A stretch of 46,862 bases of DNA from Alphaproteobacteria bacterium (GCA_017475705.1 JAFVFB010000035.1:1-46862); one strand, 5' to 3'. Shown: positions 34,059 to 45,136, counted from the stretch's first letter. Notes: generated by a model not told the origin, from the letters alone. Numbers and translations are program-made.

Positions 34059-35459
34059 AAAATTTTCCCCTTTTTTAAGCTTTTCCCATTCATTGACCTT
34101 ATGCTCATACATTTCTGCATTTTCACCCTTAAGACCTTGGAATTTACGAGCAATCGTATATTGAGGAAGAAGTTTTTTGACTTGCTGGATATCGATAGGC
34201 CATTGACAAGGACGGATACGGATTTTTTTACCTTGACCGGCAGAGACTTTTGGGCTGAGCTGACCGGTAACAGCGTCTTCGAACTCATGGAGGGTAAGAC
34301 GGAGGTTATCAAGACCGCCGGGAATAAGGAACTCGATGGCTTCATCAGCGGCGATGTAGTTACGGATTTCGAAGATAGCGTCATCGCCTTGCCATTCAAC
34401 GATAGAGCCGGCAAACAGCCATTCACCGAGGGTACGGGTATATTCATAATTTTGGCTGATATTGGTGAGTTTACCGTCATGAAAGCCGAGGCAATAACCG
34501 CGATTTTGCAGGGTAAAAAGTTCTGGCATATATTTTTCGGCATTCCAAGAGGCGGGGTCACGATAATAATCATCGATAGCTTGGCGATAGGCACGAGCGA
34601 CCACACCGGCATAGTATTCGGTTTTATTACGGCCTTCTACTTTTAGGGAATCCATACCGATACGTAATAAATCGTTTAAGCGCGGCATCAGGCACATATC
34701 TTTAGAGTTAAGGATATAGCTACCGTGTTCATCTTCCACAACTTCATAGTATTCACCTGGACGGAAGTCTTCTTCAAGCAAGAATTCGAAATTATGTTTA
34801 TTTTCATCATTGATTTCGAGTTCTTTGACGCTGCCGTCTTTCATCCGCAGGTGGAGTTTATAGTGCCAGCGGCAACAGTGGGCGCATTGCCCTTTGTTTG
34901 CGCTTCTATCGGCTAAGAAATTAGAGATAAGGCAACGGCCGGAATACGACATACACATCGCGCCATGCATAAAGCATTCAAGTTCGATATCTGGACATTC
35001 GCGGCGGATTTCCGCCATTTCTGCGAAAGTGACCTCGCGTCCAAGCACGCAAAGTTTTGCCCCCATGGACTGCCAGAATTTAACCGTTTGTGCAGAACAG
35101 ATATTGGCTTGGGTAGAGACAAAACGATTAAGCTCTGGTGCATTTTCTTTCAAGAAATAGAATACCCCAGGGTCTGCAACCAGCACGCCGTCTGGTTTAA
35201 GTTGTTTTAAGGTTTCCACAAACTGGGGCAATTTAGCCGCCTCTTGGTTATGGATATAGAGGTTCAAAGTCAGATAGATTTTTTTACCGGCTTCATGAAC
35301 AATGCGGATACCTTCTTTAATATCTTCCAACGAAAATTTAGATTGCGTCCGCAGGCTCATATCCGGCGTACCGGCATAGACAGCATCTGCGCCATACAGC
35401 AACGCGGTTTTAAGTTTGACCAAATCACCGGCCGGCAATAAGAGTTCTGCTTTATGCAT
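34050..35459 (-). CDS. U32-family protein, probably tRNA hydroxylase TrhP-like
   Basis: A 469-residue member of the so-called peptidase U32 family. It begins ELLLPAGDLVKLKTALLYGADAVY (the TIM-barrel start) and has the cysteine set for a 4Fe-4S cluster (ECFMHGAMCMSYSGRCLISN ... GQCAHCCRW), followed by DSLKVEGRNKTEYYAG. Members use prephenate for tRNA or rRNA hydroxylation (TrhP, RlhA) or oxygen-independent ubiquinone hydroxylation (UbiU, UbiV). Length and the C-terminal domain fit TrhP best. It follows the DUF3108 gene by 12 bases. Proteolysis is unlikely despite the family name. Confidence 0.8.
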   Translation of the reverse strand: MHKAELLLPAGDLVKLKTALLYGADAVYAGTPDMSLRTQSKFSLEDIKEGIRIVHEAGKKIYLTLNLYIHNQEAAKLPQFVETLKQLKPDGVLVADPGVFYFLKENAPELNRFVSTQANICSAQTVKFWQSMGAKLCVLGREVTFAEMAEIRRECPDIELECFMHGAMCMSYSGRCLISNFLADRSANKGQCAHCCRWHYKLHLRMKDGSVKELEINDENKHNFEFLLEEDFRPGEYYEVVEDEHGSYILNSKDMCLMPRLNDLLRIGMDSLKVEGRNKTEYYAGVVARAYRQAIDDYYRDPASWNAEKYMPELFTLQNRGYCLGFHDGKLTNISQNYEYTRTLGEWLFAGSIVEWQGDDAIFEIRNYIAADEAIEFLIPGGLDNLRLTLHEFEDAVTGQLSPKVSAGQGKKIRIRPCQWPIDIQQVKKLLPQYTIARKFQGLKGENAEMYEHKVNEWEKLKKGENFGS

Positions 35460-35471
35460 GAGATTTATCCT

Positions 35472-36242
35472 TTATTTTAGTTCTAGCGTCTTTGGCAACA
35501 CTTTTAACGCACCTAAAGGGGTAGAGTCAACCCCTATTTCCAAAACAAACGGCATTTTTGTCTGCTGGTGGCGGCCGAGCCACAATTTGATGGGGTTATC
35601 CGGCCCGATTTTAGACATGATATCATCGTCATCATCTTTAAGGTTTTCGAAATAGACCAAACACAGGCGCGCTGGTTCTGTATGCGCATTAAATTCGAAA
35701 AAGCGTGTATCAAGCCCCATATCTTTGATAAAAACTTTATAGTGTTTTTTACCATCATAAATCTCACGCACAAGGGCGCAGGAATTAGTGTATTGGAAAT
35801 GATGAATAAGCTCTGCCAAGATAGTTTGTGCATCCGCGGCATGGGCCGTGACAAACAAGGGTTTTATTTCTTTTTCGCTTGACTGATTATCTTTAATAGA
35901 AAGACGTTTATAGGCCTTTCCTTGCGGGTTATAAAATATTTTTTTCTGCCGTACGTGGTGCCGTGATTTGGTATAGGTTTGGTAGAGTTGCGGCAATATA
36001 GCCGGTGTTATTTTGCCCCAACTTTCATATAAACCATGAAAGGGATAAAAAGCATCAAACGTGTGCGTAGTTAAAATATCTGCTTTAGCATGAAACGAGT
36101 TATCTTGTTCTTTATAAGAGAATGCGACATCAGCGGCATCAAACACCCCGATTTCAACAGCCAATTGCTGAGATAGTGTCACAGCGCCGACTTCAAAACT
36201 GCAACAGCAACACCACAACAAGAAAAATATTTTTTTCCTCAA
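35472..36242 (-). CDS. Periplasmic DUF3108-like protein
   Basis: A 256-residue exported protein. The start TTG 36242 is followed by a signal peptide with a cysteine-rich core (LLWCCCCSF) ending at VGA (about 19). The mature part has the DUF3108 layout: beta strands with FSYKEQDNSFHAKADILTTHTFDAFYPFHG-like segments, KIFYNPQGKAYKRL, and the C-terminal KLWLGRHQQTKMPFVLEIG pattern, with a final DSTPLGAL motif. Its biochemical role is unknown. It precedes the U32 gene and diverges from ddl. Confidence 0.72.
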   Translation of the reverse strand: MRKKIFFLLWCCCCSFEVGAVTLSQQLAVEIGVFDAADVAFSYKEQDNSFHAKADILTTHTFDAFYPFHGLYESWGKITPAILPQLYQTYTKSRHHVRQKKIFYNPQGKAYKRLSIKDNQSSEKEIKPLFVTAHAADAQTILAELIHHFQYTNSCALVREIYDGKKHYKVFIKDMGLDTRFFEFNAHTEPARLCLVYFENLKDDDDDIMSKIGPDNPIKLWLGRHQQTKMPFVLEIGVDSTPLGALKVLPKTLELK

Positions 36243-36310
36243 AATTTTAGCCTTTCTTAAATTTTATTTTCTAAGATTATAATTAAAAAGGATAAAAAAG
36301 GAGTTAAATA

Positions 36311-37222
36311 ATGTCCAAAAAAGTAATGGTTGTCATGGGCGGTTTTTCCTCTGAAAGAGAGGTTAGTCTAGAAAGCGGCAAAGGAGCAGTCGCTGCCCTA
36401 ACGAAAAAAGGTTATCAAGTTATTGTTCATGATTTAACAGATACCAATAAGTTCATCACCGCATTAAATGATAACAAACCAGATGTTGTATTTAACGCGT
36501 TGCACGGTAATTGGGGAGAAGATGGTACTGTTCCTGCATTATTGGATTTGCTACAAATTCCTTACACCCATTCGGGTATGAATGCTTCTGTCATTGGTAT
36601 GGATAAATCATTAACCAAGCTAATTGCCGAGCAAGCCGGTATTAAAACTGCTAAAGGCCGCAAAATGACCGCCAAAGAATTTATTTCCATCGCGCCGACA
36701 TTACCTATTCCTTTTGTAGTTAAACCCGTTTCGGACGGCTCTTCAGTAGGGGTATTTATCGTCAAAAAGCCGGAAGATATTTTCAGAATCAGATACAGTG
36801 ACCCCAAGACCGAACTTTTGGTAGAAGAATATATCGATGGTCATGAGCTCACAGTTATGTGCTATCAGGGAAAAGCCCACGTTGTCACCGAATTGCAGGC
36901 CAAGAACGGATTTTATGATTACAAGCATAAATATACCCAAGGCGAAACCAACCATATACTGCCGGCAAAAATCCCCGATGATATAACCCAAGTATGCTTA
37001 AAATACGCAGAAACAATTCATAACAAACTTAATTGCAAGACGGTTTCTCGGTCTGATTTTCGTTACAATCCGCAGCAAGGAGTCGTCTTTTTGGAAATCA
37101 ACACTCACCCTGGTATGACCGCGCTGTCGCTCGTGCCGGAACAAGCTAAATATATTGGTATATCGTATGAAGACTTATGCCAAACACTCGTGGAAGAAGC
37201 CGCATGTCGACAACTAAAATAA
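36311..37222 (+). CDS. ddl: D-alanine-D-alanine ligase
   Basis: Joins two D-alanines with ATP to form the peptidoglycan precursor dipeptide. The 303-residue ATP-grasp protein has the D-Ala site GGFSSEREVSLESG (about 10-23), the ALHGNWGEDGT segment, the P-loop VKPVSDGSSVGV and the magnesium site EINTHPGMT near the end. AAGGAG precedes the ATG. In alphaproteobacteria ddl usually sits in the dcw cluster next to ftsQ; here it is coupled to miaA instead. Confidence 0.96.
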   Translation: MSKKVMVVMGGFSSEREVSLESGKGAVAALTKKGYQVIVHDLTDTNKFITALNDNKPDVVFNALHGNWGEDGTVPALLDLLQIPYTHSGMNASVIGMDKSLTKLIAEQAGIKTAKGRKMTAKEFISIAPTLPIPFVVKPVSDGSSVGVFIVKKPEDIFRIRYSDPKTELLVEEYIDGHELTVMCYQGKAHVVTELQAKNGFYDYKHKYTQGETNHILPAKIPDDITQVCLKYAETIHNKLNCKTVSRSDFRYNPQQGVVFLEINTHPGMTALSLVPEQAKYIGISYEDLCQTLVEEAACRQLK

Positions 37223-38130
37223 TCATCATCGCCGGACCCACCGCTTCTGGCAAATCAGGCTTTGCCTTGGCTCTGGCCGAAGCCATTAATGGTATCATCA
37301 TCAATGCCGATTCGATGCAGGTATATAAAGATATTCCGATTTTAGCAGCTACCCCGACAGCTCAAGAACAAAACCGCATCGAACATAAACTATATGGCAT
37401 CTATGATGCCTCTATCCGCGGCAATATGGTAGACTGGTTTAACTTAGCTCAGCAAGAAATTAACTTAGCACGCCAAAATAACCAACCCCCGATTGTAGTC
37501 GGCGGCACCGGCATGTATATCGAAGCATTAGAAAAAGGGACTACCCCAATTCCAGAAACCCCTGCGCCCATTCGCCAGCAAATTGATGTTTTGTTCCGAA
37601 GGCTCGGTTTAGCCGGCTTGTACCAACAATTGCAACAGATTGACCCACAAATAGCCGCCCGTTTAAGTCCCAATGATACCACCCGCATCCGCCGTGCCTT
37701 AGAGGTATGGACCCATACCCACAAAAAGATGAGCGACTGGCAACAAGTGCCGTTGTGCCGCCATTATGACCCCCAAGAGTTTATCCGCATTTATATAAAC
37801 CCCTCGCGCGATACCCTTGAGCAACGATTACGCACACGCTTTGACCATATGATATCACTAGGTGCTATTGAAGAAGTACGCGCTTTAATGAGCCGTAATT
37901 TGGACGATTCGCTGCCGGCAATGCGCGCCTTGGGAGTACAAGAACTTAAAGCATATTTGCAGCAAGAATGTAGCCTCGATGAGGCTGTAGAACAGGCCAA
38001 GCTGCATACACGCCAATACGCTAAACGCCAAACCACCTGGTTTAACCACCGCTATCAACCAGACTTTTGTTTTTCTGCCGATACCGCAGAGAACAAAAAT
38101 TTTGTTGATGTTATCAAAAAAGCTTTATAA
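37204..38130 (+). CDS. miaA: tRNA dimethylallyltransferase
   Basis: MiaA transfers a dimethylallyl group from DMAPP to N6 of A37 in tRNAs reading UNN codons. The 308-residue product has the P-loop GPTASGKS (11-18), NADSMQVYKD (about 35-43), VGGTGMY and the C-terminal QTTWFNHRY segment. ATG 37204 overlaps the end of ddl by 19 bases; a start at 37177 would add nine residues before the family start and is rejected. Overlap with ddl suggests co-translation. Confidence 0.95.
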   Translation: MSTTKIIIIAGPTASGKSGFALALAEAINGIIINADSMQVYKDIPILAATPTAQEQNRIEHKLYGIYDASIRGNMVDWFNLAQQEINLARQNNQPPIVVGGTGMYIEALEKGTTPIPETPAPIRQQIDVLFRRLGLAGLYQQLQQIDPQIAARLSPNDTTRIRRALEVWTHTHKKMSDWQQVPLCRHYDPQEFIRIYINPSRDTLEQRLRTRFDHMISLGAIEEVRALMSRNLDDSLPAMRALGVQELKAYLQQECSLDEAVEQAKLHTRQYAKRQTTWFNHRYQPDFCFSADTAENKNFVDVIKKAL

Positions 38131-38179
38131 AATACTTGCAAAATATCTGATTTAAAATTAAAACAGAAAGCAAGTTTAG

Positions 38180-39235
<1,056 letters not shown>

Positions 39236-39255
39236 TCAACCTTTGGGAGTACATA

Positions 39256-40119
39256 ATGAAACGCCAAAGGGTACTATTCTTAAAAGAAAATTACGTACTG
39301 CGTGTCTTAAAGAACTTTATGGTAGCGGGGCTTTTTGCCATTGCTTTGCTGTTAATTTTGGTACACAAAATTGACTTAGGGGTAATTTCTGGCGTATCAA
39401 AGACAGTTCTATACATTACAGCGCCAATAATACACACCATCACCCTCCCTGCAGAAGGATTAAGCATTGCTTATAAAAAAACTTCTGAGATAATGCGTGT
39501 ATATCAAGAAAATGAACGCTTAAAAAAACAAAACACCCAGCTTTTCCTCTTAAAAGACCGCATGAAAGCCTTAAAAGCCGAAAACCGCCTTTTAAAAAAT
39601 CTGCTTCATCATTTTGATACCCCCGATATTTCTTCCCGCACGGCTCGCGTGATTGCAGAGACTGGTGATGCTTTTGCCAATGCTTTAATACTCTATCTCA
39701 GCAAAGATGCAGACCAAATCAAACCCGGTTATATTGTTGTTGACCAACATGGATTAGTTGGCAGAATAGAACTCGTTAGCGGCAAATACGCACGCGTAAC
39801 CCTAATTACCAACATCAACTCTAAAATTCCCGTTATTGCACAAAAGAGCCGTGACCGTGGCATTTTAACCGGTAATAACAGCAATGAACTCAAACTTATC
39901 TTTACCCCGTTATTGGCAGAATTAAATCCAGGAGATATACTCGTAACATCTGGCGTTGGTGGTGGCTTACCACCGGATATTCCAGTTGCCCGTATTAAAA
40001 AAATCGGTATTGACAGCATCACTGCACAACCTTTATTCACCCCATCAAAAATAGAAATTGTCAAGATCCTGTTTTATGATGCTACTCCTTCAGCACATGA
40101 TTTAAAGGAGTTGGAATGA
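39256..40119 (+). CDS. mreC: Rod-shape-determining protein MreC
   Basis: Periplasmic scaffold of the elongasome that links MreB to PBP2 and RodA. The 287-residue product has one membrane helix (about 18-38), a coiled coil (about 75-115) and the two-domain MreC periplasmic core with DQHGLVGRIELVS and ILVTSGVGGGLPPDIPVARI. The stop overlaps mreD (ATGA). Confidence 0.93.
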   Translation: MKRQRVLFLKENYVLRVLKNFMVAGLFAIALLLILVHKIDLGVISGVSKTVLYITAPIIHTITLPAEGLSIAYKKTSEIMRVYQENERLKKQNTQLFLLKDRMKALKAENRLLKNLLHHFDTPDISSRTARVIAETGDAFANALILYLSKDADQIKPGYIVVDQHGLVGRIELVSGKYARVTLITNINSKIPVIAQKSRDRGILTGNNSNELKLIFTPLLAELNPGDILVTSGVGGGLPPDIPVARIKKIGIDSITAQPLFTPSKIEIVKILFYDATPSAHDLKELE

Positions 40120-40655
40120 AAGTCAGCCTAAAAAACTTTTTAACTGCGATATTAGCCTTTCTTGTTCCGATTATCAGTACACTTGTACTGATTTTGATTT
40201 TATTTATTCCCCGTGACAACAGTTACTGGAATTTCCTTCGCCAAGCACCTTTTTATGCCGGAATTTATTTTTGGCAAAGTCAACGTCCGGATATTTTTAC
40301 CTTTTTTTCAGCCTTTATCTTAGGCGTATTAGCGGATGTTTTTGGTAGCACACCGTTAGGAATAAATATTATCTCATTTTTAGTATTATATATGATTGCG
40401 ACACAAATTTCACAGCATTTTAATGTCAAAAGATTTTCATACTCTTGGCTATTATTTTCCGCATCTACCTTATTAACGCTATTCTTTAAGGCAGCCATTG
40501 TCAGTGGTGCTTATCGTCACTTTATTCCGTTGAATTTATTAGCGATTGAGTGGTTGCTGATTGTGGCATCATATCCTTTATTTGCCCGCATTTATATCTG
40601 GACCGAACGCCGCTACATTCACCTAGAGGAACGCTATGAAAAAGTCCAATCATAA
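40116..40655 (+). CDS. mreD: Rod-shape-determining protein MreD
   Basis: A 179-residue inner-membrane protein with about five membrane helices, including the family segment FFSAFILGVLADVFGSTPLGINIISFL. It binds MreC in the elongasome. Its start overlaps mreC by four bases and its end overlaps mrdA by 20 bases, so the three are translationally coupled. Confidence 0.9.
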   Translation: MKVSLKNFLTAILAFLVPIISTLVLILILFIPRDNSYWNFLRQAPFYAGIYFWQSQRPDIFTFFSAFILGVLADVFGSTPLGINIISFLVLYMIATQISQHFNVKRFSYSWLLFSASTLLTLFFKAAIVSGAYRHFIPLNLLAIEWLLIVASYPLFARIYIWTERRYIHLEERYEKVQS

Positions 40656-42444
40656 ATTACGCTACTTACTAAAGCGCTCGCTGATTATGTTTAGCATCAA
40701 CATTTTTTTACTGTTTGTGCTATTGGCTAGGCTTTACTTTCTGCAGATTTACCAAGGTGAAAAATATGCTCTGCTGGCAGATAGCAACCGCATTTCCAGA
40801 CGATTAATTGCACCGCCGCGCGGCACCATTAACGATCGCAATGGTATAGAATTAGCGGTGAATAACCAAAATTTCCAAGCCATGATTATTCCAGAACAAA
40901 GTCGGCAAATTAACGAACAACTAAAAGAACTGGCCGAGGTTTTAGCTCTTAAAGAAAATGACCTAAAGCGTATTGAAAAAGACATTGCCAACCATCGCCG
41001 CTTTGTACCGGTAAAAATAAAAGACAACTTAAGTTGGCAGGAAGTAGCCACCTTGATGATTAATAGCAACCGCTATCCTGGTTTAGTCATTGATGAAGGG
41101 CTGATTCGCTCTTATCCCTATAAACAATACACGGCGCACCCTCTAGGCTATGTAGGCACAGTTTCAGAAAAAGATTTACAGCAATCTGATTCGCCATTAC
41201 TGCAAGTCCCAGGGTTTAAGATTGGTAAATTTGGCTTTGAAAAAACGTATGATAAAACATTACGCGGAGAAGCCGGTAGCCAAACTTATGAAATAAATGC
41301 TTACGGACGCATTATGCGTGAGATGGAAAAACGTGATGGTATCAAAGGTATAGATTTAGATTTAACCATTGACATTCGTTTACAACAAAAAGCATTTGAC
41401 GCCTTTGCCAATGAATCCGGAGCGGCGGTTGTGCTGGATGTTCATACCGGTGAAATACTAGCATTTGTTTCTGCTCCATCGTTTGACCCTAATCTATTCG
41501 TAGATGGAATTTCTGTTGCCAATTGGCGCACTTTAATGGATGACGAAAAAAATCCCCTGACAGACAAAGCTGTTTCTGGGCAATATTCTCCCGGCTCAAC
41601 TTTCAAGATTGTCGTCGCCTTAGCAGCATTGGAAGCCGGTGTAATAAATACCAAGACCACCTCTTTTTGCTCTGGAAAGATGCAACTTGGCAACCATCTT
41701 TTTCATTGCTGGAAGCATAATGGCCACGGACATTTAAACGTGATTGAGGCCATTAAACATTCCTGTGATATTTTCTTTTATGAGACCGCACTCAAATTGG
41801 GGATTGAAAAAATAGCCGCGATGAGCCGCAAACTTGGCTTAGGACAAACCTATGACATCGGCTTAGAAAATCAGAAAAAAGGTGTAATACCAGATAAAAA
41901 GTGGAAGCAGGAAACCTTAAAACAACCCTGGCAGCAAGGGGAAACCGTTATTGCCGGTATTGGCCAAGGGTATGTTCTGGTAACGCCGTTGCAGCTGGTC
42001 ACCATGCTCGCAAGAGTGGTTAATGGTGGATATGAAATCACCCCGACCTTTATCAAAAAAGATATCGCCTCGCACCCTAAAAAACTCGACATCAAACCGG
42101 AAAATTTGGAAATTGTTAAACAAGGCATGTTTGAAGTCGTCAATGGTATTGGGGGAACTGCAACCCGTGCTCGTTTAAAACTGAAAGGTATTCAGATGGG
42201 CGGGAAAACAGGTACCACCCAAGTCCGTCGCATCTCGCTCAAAGAACGAGCCCAAGGCATTCGGCGCGATGAAGATTTACCTTGGAAATGGCGTAATCAC
42301 GCTTGGTTTATGGCCTATGCGCCGCACGATGCCCCACGTTATGCTGTTGCGGTCATCGTCGAGCATGGGCGTTCTGGTTCTGCGGTAGCCGCGCCGATTG
42401 CCTCAAAAATTCTAGAAGAAGCCCTTAAGCTTGACATCAGATAG
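40636..42444 (+). CDS. mrdA: Penicillin-binding protein 2 (transpeptidase)
   Basis: Class B transpeptidase that cross-links new wall together with RodA. The 602-residue protein has an N-terminal membrane helix (about 13-35), the PBP dimerisation domain (APPRGTINDRNGIELA), and the transpeptidase motifs SPGSTFK (active-site Ser321 and Lys324), SCD (376-378, the SxN motif with Asp) and KTGT (524-527). AGAGGA precedes the ATG. Confidence 0.96.
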   Translation: MKKSNHKLRYLLKRSLIMFSINIFLLFVLLARLYFLQIYQGEKYALLADSNRISRRLIAPPRGTINDRNGIELAVNNQNFQAMIIPEQSRQINEQLKELAEVLALKENDLKRIEKDIANHRRFVPVKIKDNLSWQEVATLMINSNRYPGLVIDEGLIRSYPYKQYTAHPLGYVGTVSEKDLQQSDSPLLQVPGFKIGKFGFEKTYDKTLRGEAGSQTYEINAYGRIMREMEKRDGIKGIDLDLTIDIRLQQKAFDAFANESGAAVVLDVHTGEILAFVSAPSFDPNLFVDGISVANWRTLMDDEKNPLTDKAVSGQYSPGSTFKIVVALAALEAGVINTKTTSFCSGKMQLGNHLFHCWKHNGHGHLNVIEAIKHSCDIFFYETALKLGIEKIAAMSRKLGLGQTYDIGLENQKKGVIPDKKWKQETLKQPWQQGETVIAGIGQGYVLVTPLQLVTMLARVVNGGYEITPTFIKKDIASHPKKLDIKPENLEIVKQGMFEVVNGIGGTATRARLKLKGIQMGGKTGTTQVRRISLKERAQGIRRDEDLPWKWRNHAWFMAYAPHDAPRYAVAVIVEHGRSGSAVAAPIASKILEEALKLDIR

Positions 42445-42456
42445 AAGGAAACAGAG

Positions 42457-43587
42457 ATGAATATATTGCTAAATCAAAACAAGGAATTGAGCCTAAAAGA
42501 ACGCTTCTTAAACCTCAATTTTCTCTTTATTTTTATCATCGTCATCTTAGCCTCTATCGGCTGCTTAACTTTATATTCTGTTGCTGGGGGAAAGCTCGCA
42601 CCGTGGGCGGCAAATCAAGCCATTCGCTTTGCCATGGGTTTTGTAATCATGCTCACTGCGGCTCTCATTTCCCCTGAATTTTATTATAAAATTGCCACGC
42701 CATTTTATCTTTTTGCCTTATTATTACTCATCGTGGTGGATGCCGCCGGTCATATTGGCATGGGGGCGCAGCGCTGGATAAACTTAGGTTTTTTCAATTT
42801 ACAACCTTCAGAATTGATGAAAATTGCGATAGTTTTACAATTAGCCAAATATTTCAGCATTGTTCCACTTGAAAATATTCGCACCATAAAAGGCCTGATT
42901 ATCCCAGCTATTCTCGTGGCGGTTCCGGTAGCATTTATAATGATACAGCCGGATTTAGGAACCTCATTAATGATATTATTTTGTGCCATTGCCATGTTTT
43001 ATTTAGCTGGTGTGCAATGGTGGAAATTTGCCATCGCTGCCGGTGGAATAATCGCCGCGATGCCAGTTCTGTGGCATTTTTTGCACGACTACCAAAAAAA
43101 TCGCATTTTAACCTTTCTCGACCCGGAAAGAGATCCGCTCAATACCGGCTATCACATTATCCAAGCCAAAATTGCCCTTGGTTCTGGCGGACTATGGGGC
43201 AAAGGCTTTCTTTCCGGTACACAAAGCCATTTACGCTTTTTGCCGGAGCCGCATACAGATTTCATTTTCACCACATTTTCTGAAGAATTTGGCATGATGG
43301 GCGGAGCATTTATTTTGTTTTTAAATCTAATTCTCATAACTTACGGCTACTGGTTTGCTTTTCGCATACACAATGCCAATTACTTCGGCAAGATGGTCAT
43401 TTTAGGTCTCAACACCAACTATTTTCTATATGTTTTCATCAACATTGCCATGGTAACAGGATTATTACCTGTGGTAGGGATTCCATTACCGCTTATCAGC
43501 TATGGCGGCACTGTAATTTTGACTGTAATGACCAGCTTTGGCATTATGCTCTCATTTTATGCTAATCGCGACCGAGAGCTAAAATAA
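42457..43587 (+). CDS. rodA: Rod-shape glycosyltransferase RodA
   Basis: A SEDS-family peptidoglycan glycosyltransferase that polymerises lipid II with PBP2. The 376-residue protein has about ten membrane helices, GAQRWINLGFFNLQPSELMKIA, the catalytic-loop region IIQAKIALGSGGLWGKGFLSGTQ, and LPEPHTDFIF and GIPLPLISYGGTV near the end. It follows mrdA by 12 bases. Confidence 0.96.
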   Translation: MNILLNQNKELSLKERFLNLNFLFIFIIVILASIGCLTLYSVAGGKLAPWAANQAIRFAMGFVIMLTAALISPEFYYKIATPFYLFALLLLIVVDAAGHIGMGAQRWINLGFFNLQPSELMKIAIVLQLAKYFSIVPLENIRTIKGLIIPAILVAVPVAFIMIQPDLGTSLMILFCAIAMFYLAGVQWWKFAIAAGGIIAAMPVLWHFLHDYQKNRILTFLDPERDPLNTGYHIIQAKIALGSGGLWGKGFLSGTQSHLRFLPEPHTDFIFTTFSEEFGMMGGAFILFLNLILITYGYWFAFRIHNANYFGKMVILGLNTNYFLYVFINIAMVTGLLPVVGIPLPLISYGGTVILTVMTSFGIMLSFYANRDRELK

Positions 43588-43650
43588 CGGCATTTCCTTC
43601 TTGAAAAAAACACAACACTACCTATATTGCTGCTGTTAAAAGGAGGAAAC

Positions 43651-44058
43651 ATGCAAAAAAAATTAATAATGGCAATAGCGTTATGCAGTTATTTAAGTGC
43701 CTGCGCCACATCTGCAAAATACGAACAAAAACTCAATCAATATTTAGGGCAAAGCAAACAACAGCTCATCACCTCTTGGGGCCAACCACAACACCAAAAA
43801 CAGCTGGCAAATGGCCAACAAATTCTAACTTATGTCAACATCAATAAACAAGTGTTGCCAGATCCAAATTATTACTATAACACTGGTTTACTTGATGAAG
43901 ATGAAATATTTTATCCCTTTACCTATGGTGGAGACGCCATACCAGACGGCAATTTTATGGGGGAAACCATCACGGATTATTGTCAGACCAAATTTTATCT
44001 GACCAATAACCGCGTAACCTCTTGGCAATTTAAAGGCAATGCTTGCGTAGCATTATAA
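43651..44058 (+). CDS. Small lipoprotein, SmpA/BamE-like fold
   Basis: A 135-residue lipoprotein: basic start, hydrophobic core and lipobox LSAC (lipid-Cys about 18). The mature start GQSKQQLITSWGQP...GQQILTYV follows the pattern of the SmpA/OmlA family, in which BamE sits; that match is only approximate, and the C-terminal half is unusual. GGAGG lies before ATG 43651; the longer in-frame start at 43627 would break the signal peptide. It follows rodA by 63 bases and may share its transcript. Confidence 0.68.
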   Translation: MQKKLIMAIALCSYLSACATSAKYEQKLNQYLGQSKQQLITSWGQPQHQKQLANGQQILTYVNINKQVLPDPNYYYNTGLLDEDEIFYPFTYGGDAIPDGNFMGETITDYCQTKFYLTNNRVTSWQFKGNACVAL

Positions 44059-44064
44059 ACAAAC

Positions 44065-45057
44065 CTAGATAGATTGCTGATGAGCCTGACGTTTTGCTCG
44101 CACGGCTTTAAGATTTTTGCGTTGCGAAGATTTTGCAGATTTCTGAGTTCCCCGTTCAAAATCTTTCTGGCTCCGCGTAACAGCATCTGTTAAAATATTC
44201 TCTCGTTTCAGCATATGGTCAAAATCATTCCGCAAACTATCCGTAAGACTGCCATTAATAATCTCTGAACGCAAATTTTCCATCTTAGCTGGATTAGGCT
44301 CAATTTTTATACCTTGCCGATTCATCAGTTTTGTAAAAGATTTCAGCGCTTGCGGTGTTAAATGATGCAAAGCAGCTTGTTGCGAAGGTTGCTGCAGATA
44401 ATGAACCATTTTTTCTTTAACCCCTTGGTCATGAATTTGCTGAGTAAAACTCTGCAACTCACGTTCTAAAGCGGCAATTTTCATTTTTTGTGCCTGCTTA
44501 TCAAGGCCCTGCCCCAACTCTGCTCGCCGTTGTTCACGGCTCAAAGCCTTAGCTAAATGTAAAGCATACTTTTCTGGCTGTTGATACTGCCAATCATTCA
44601 AGATAGATTGGACATCTTGACGTCGGCTACTAAGCCAAATTTGCAACAATTCGTCTGCCAAACGCTCGCCGCCGGATTCGGCCAAAAGCTGAGCACGCAA
44701 AGCCCGTTGTTCGGCAAGCAATGCAGCCGTTTCTGCGGTATAACCGGCCGCCAACAATGTAACACTTGCATCAAGAGCAGCATCAGAAACTCTTTCTGTT
44801 GTTGAGAAATGTTCTATTTCTTTTTGCGTAAGCTGTTCTGGTGTTTGCTGACCTGTCAAAACCTCTGCAGGCAATCGATCAGCATAGCGGTTTTTAACCC
44901 ATTCTGGAACACGCCGCCAAATTTCATAATGAGAGGCATGCCGCGACATAATGGCATTAATCACATCTTCTTTGACATTATCAACTGACGCACGACGATA
45001 TTCATCAGGATAATTTGCCTTAAGAAAACGGAGAAAATCTTCTGAAAAAGTTGCCAT
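44065..45057 (-). CDS. Hypothetical helical protein
   Basis: A 330-residue, almost wholly helical protein with many Gln, Leu, Glu and Arg residues, no signal peptide or membrane span, and a strongly basic tail (RTQKSAK ... RKNLKAVRAKRQAHQ, about 305-330). Its start MATFSEDFLRFLKANYPDEY is well defined, with AGGAGG ahead of the ATG. I do not recognise a family. The basic tail could bind nucleic acid or act as a secretion signal, which is speculation. Confidence 0.75.
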   Translation of the reverse strand: MATFSEDFLRFLKANYPDEYRRASVDNVKEDVINAIMSRHASHYEIWRRVPEWVKNRYADRLPAEVLTGQQTPEQLTQKEIEHFSTTERVSDAALDASVTLLAAGYTAETAALLAEQRALRAQLLAESGGERLADELLQIWLSSRRQDVQSILNDWQYQQPEKYALHLAKALSREQRRAELGQGLDKQAQKMKIAALERELQSFTQQIHDQGVKEKMVHYLQQPSQQAALHHLTPQALKSFTKLMNRQGIKIEPNPAKMENLRSEIINGSLTDSLRNDFDHMLKRENILTDAVTRSQKDFERGTQKSAKSSQRKNLKAVRAKRQAHQQSI

Positions 45058-45136
45058 AGCTAAGCCTCCTAATATTCTAACCTTCCTTATAAAAAGATTA
45101 TAACATAAATTTTATTTGCCCGCAACCAAAAAAGAA

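Noticed and set aside
34020..34646. 208-codon plus-strand frame overlapping the U32 gene
   Set aside because: It is antisense to a coding region with clear family motifs, and the product matches no pattern; treated as a shadow.
34050..35459. U32 gene as a collagenase-type protease
   Set aside because: Its cysteine set and barrel match the hydroxylase branch of the family, for which proteolysis is not supported.
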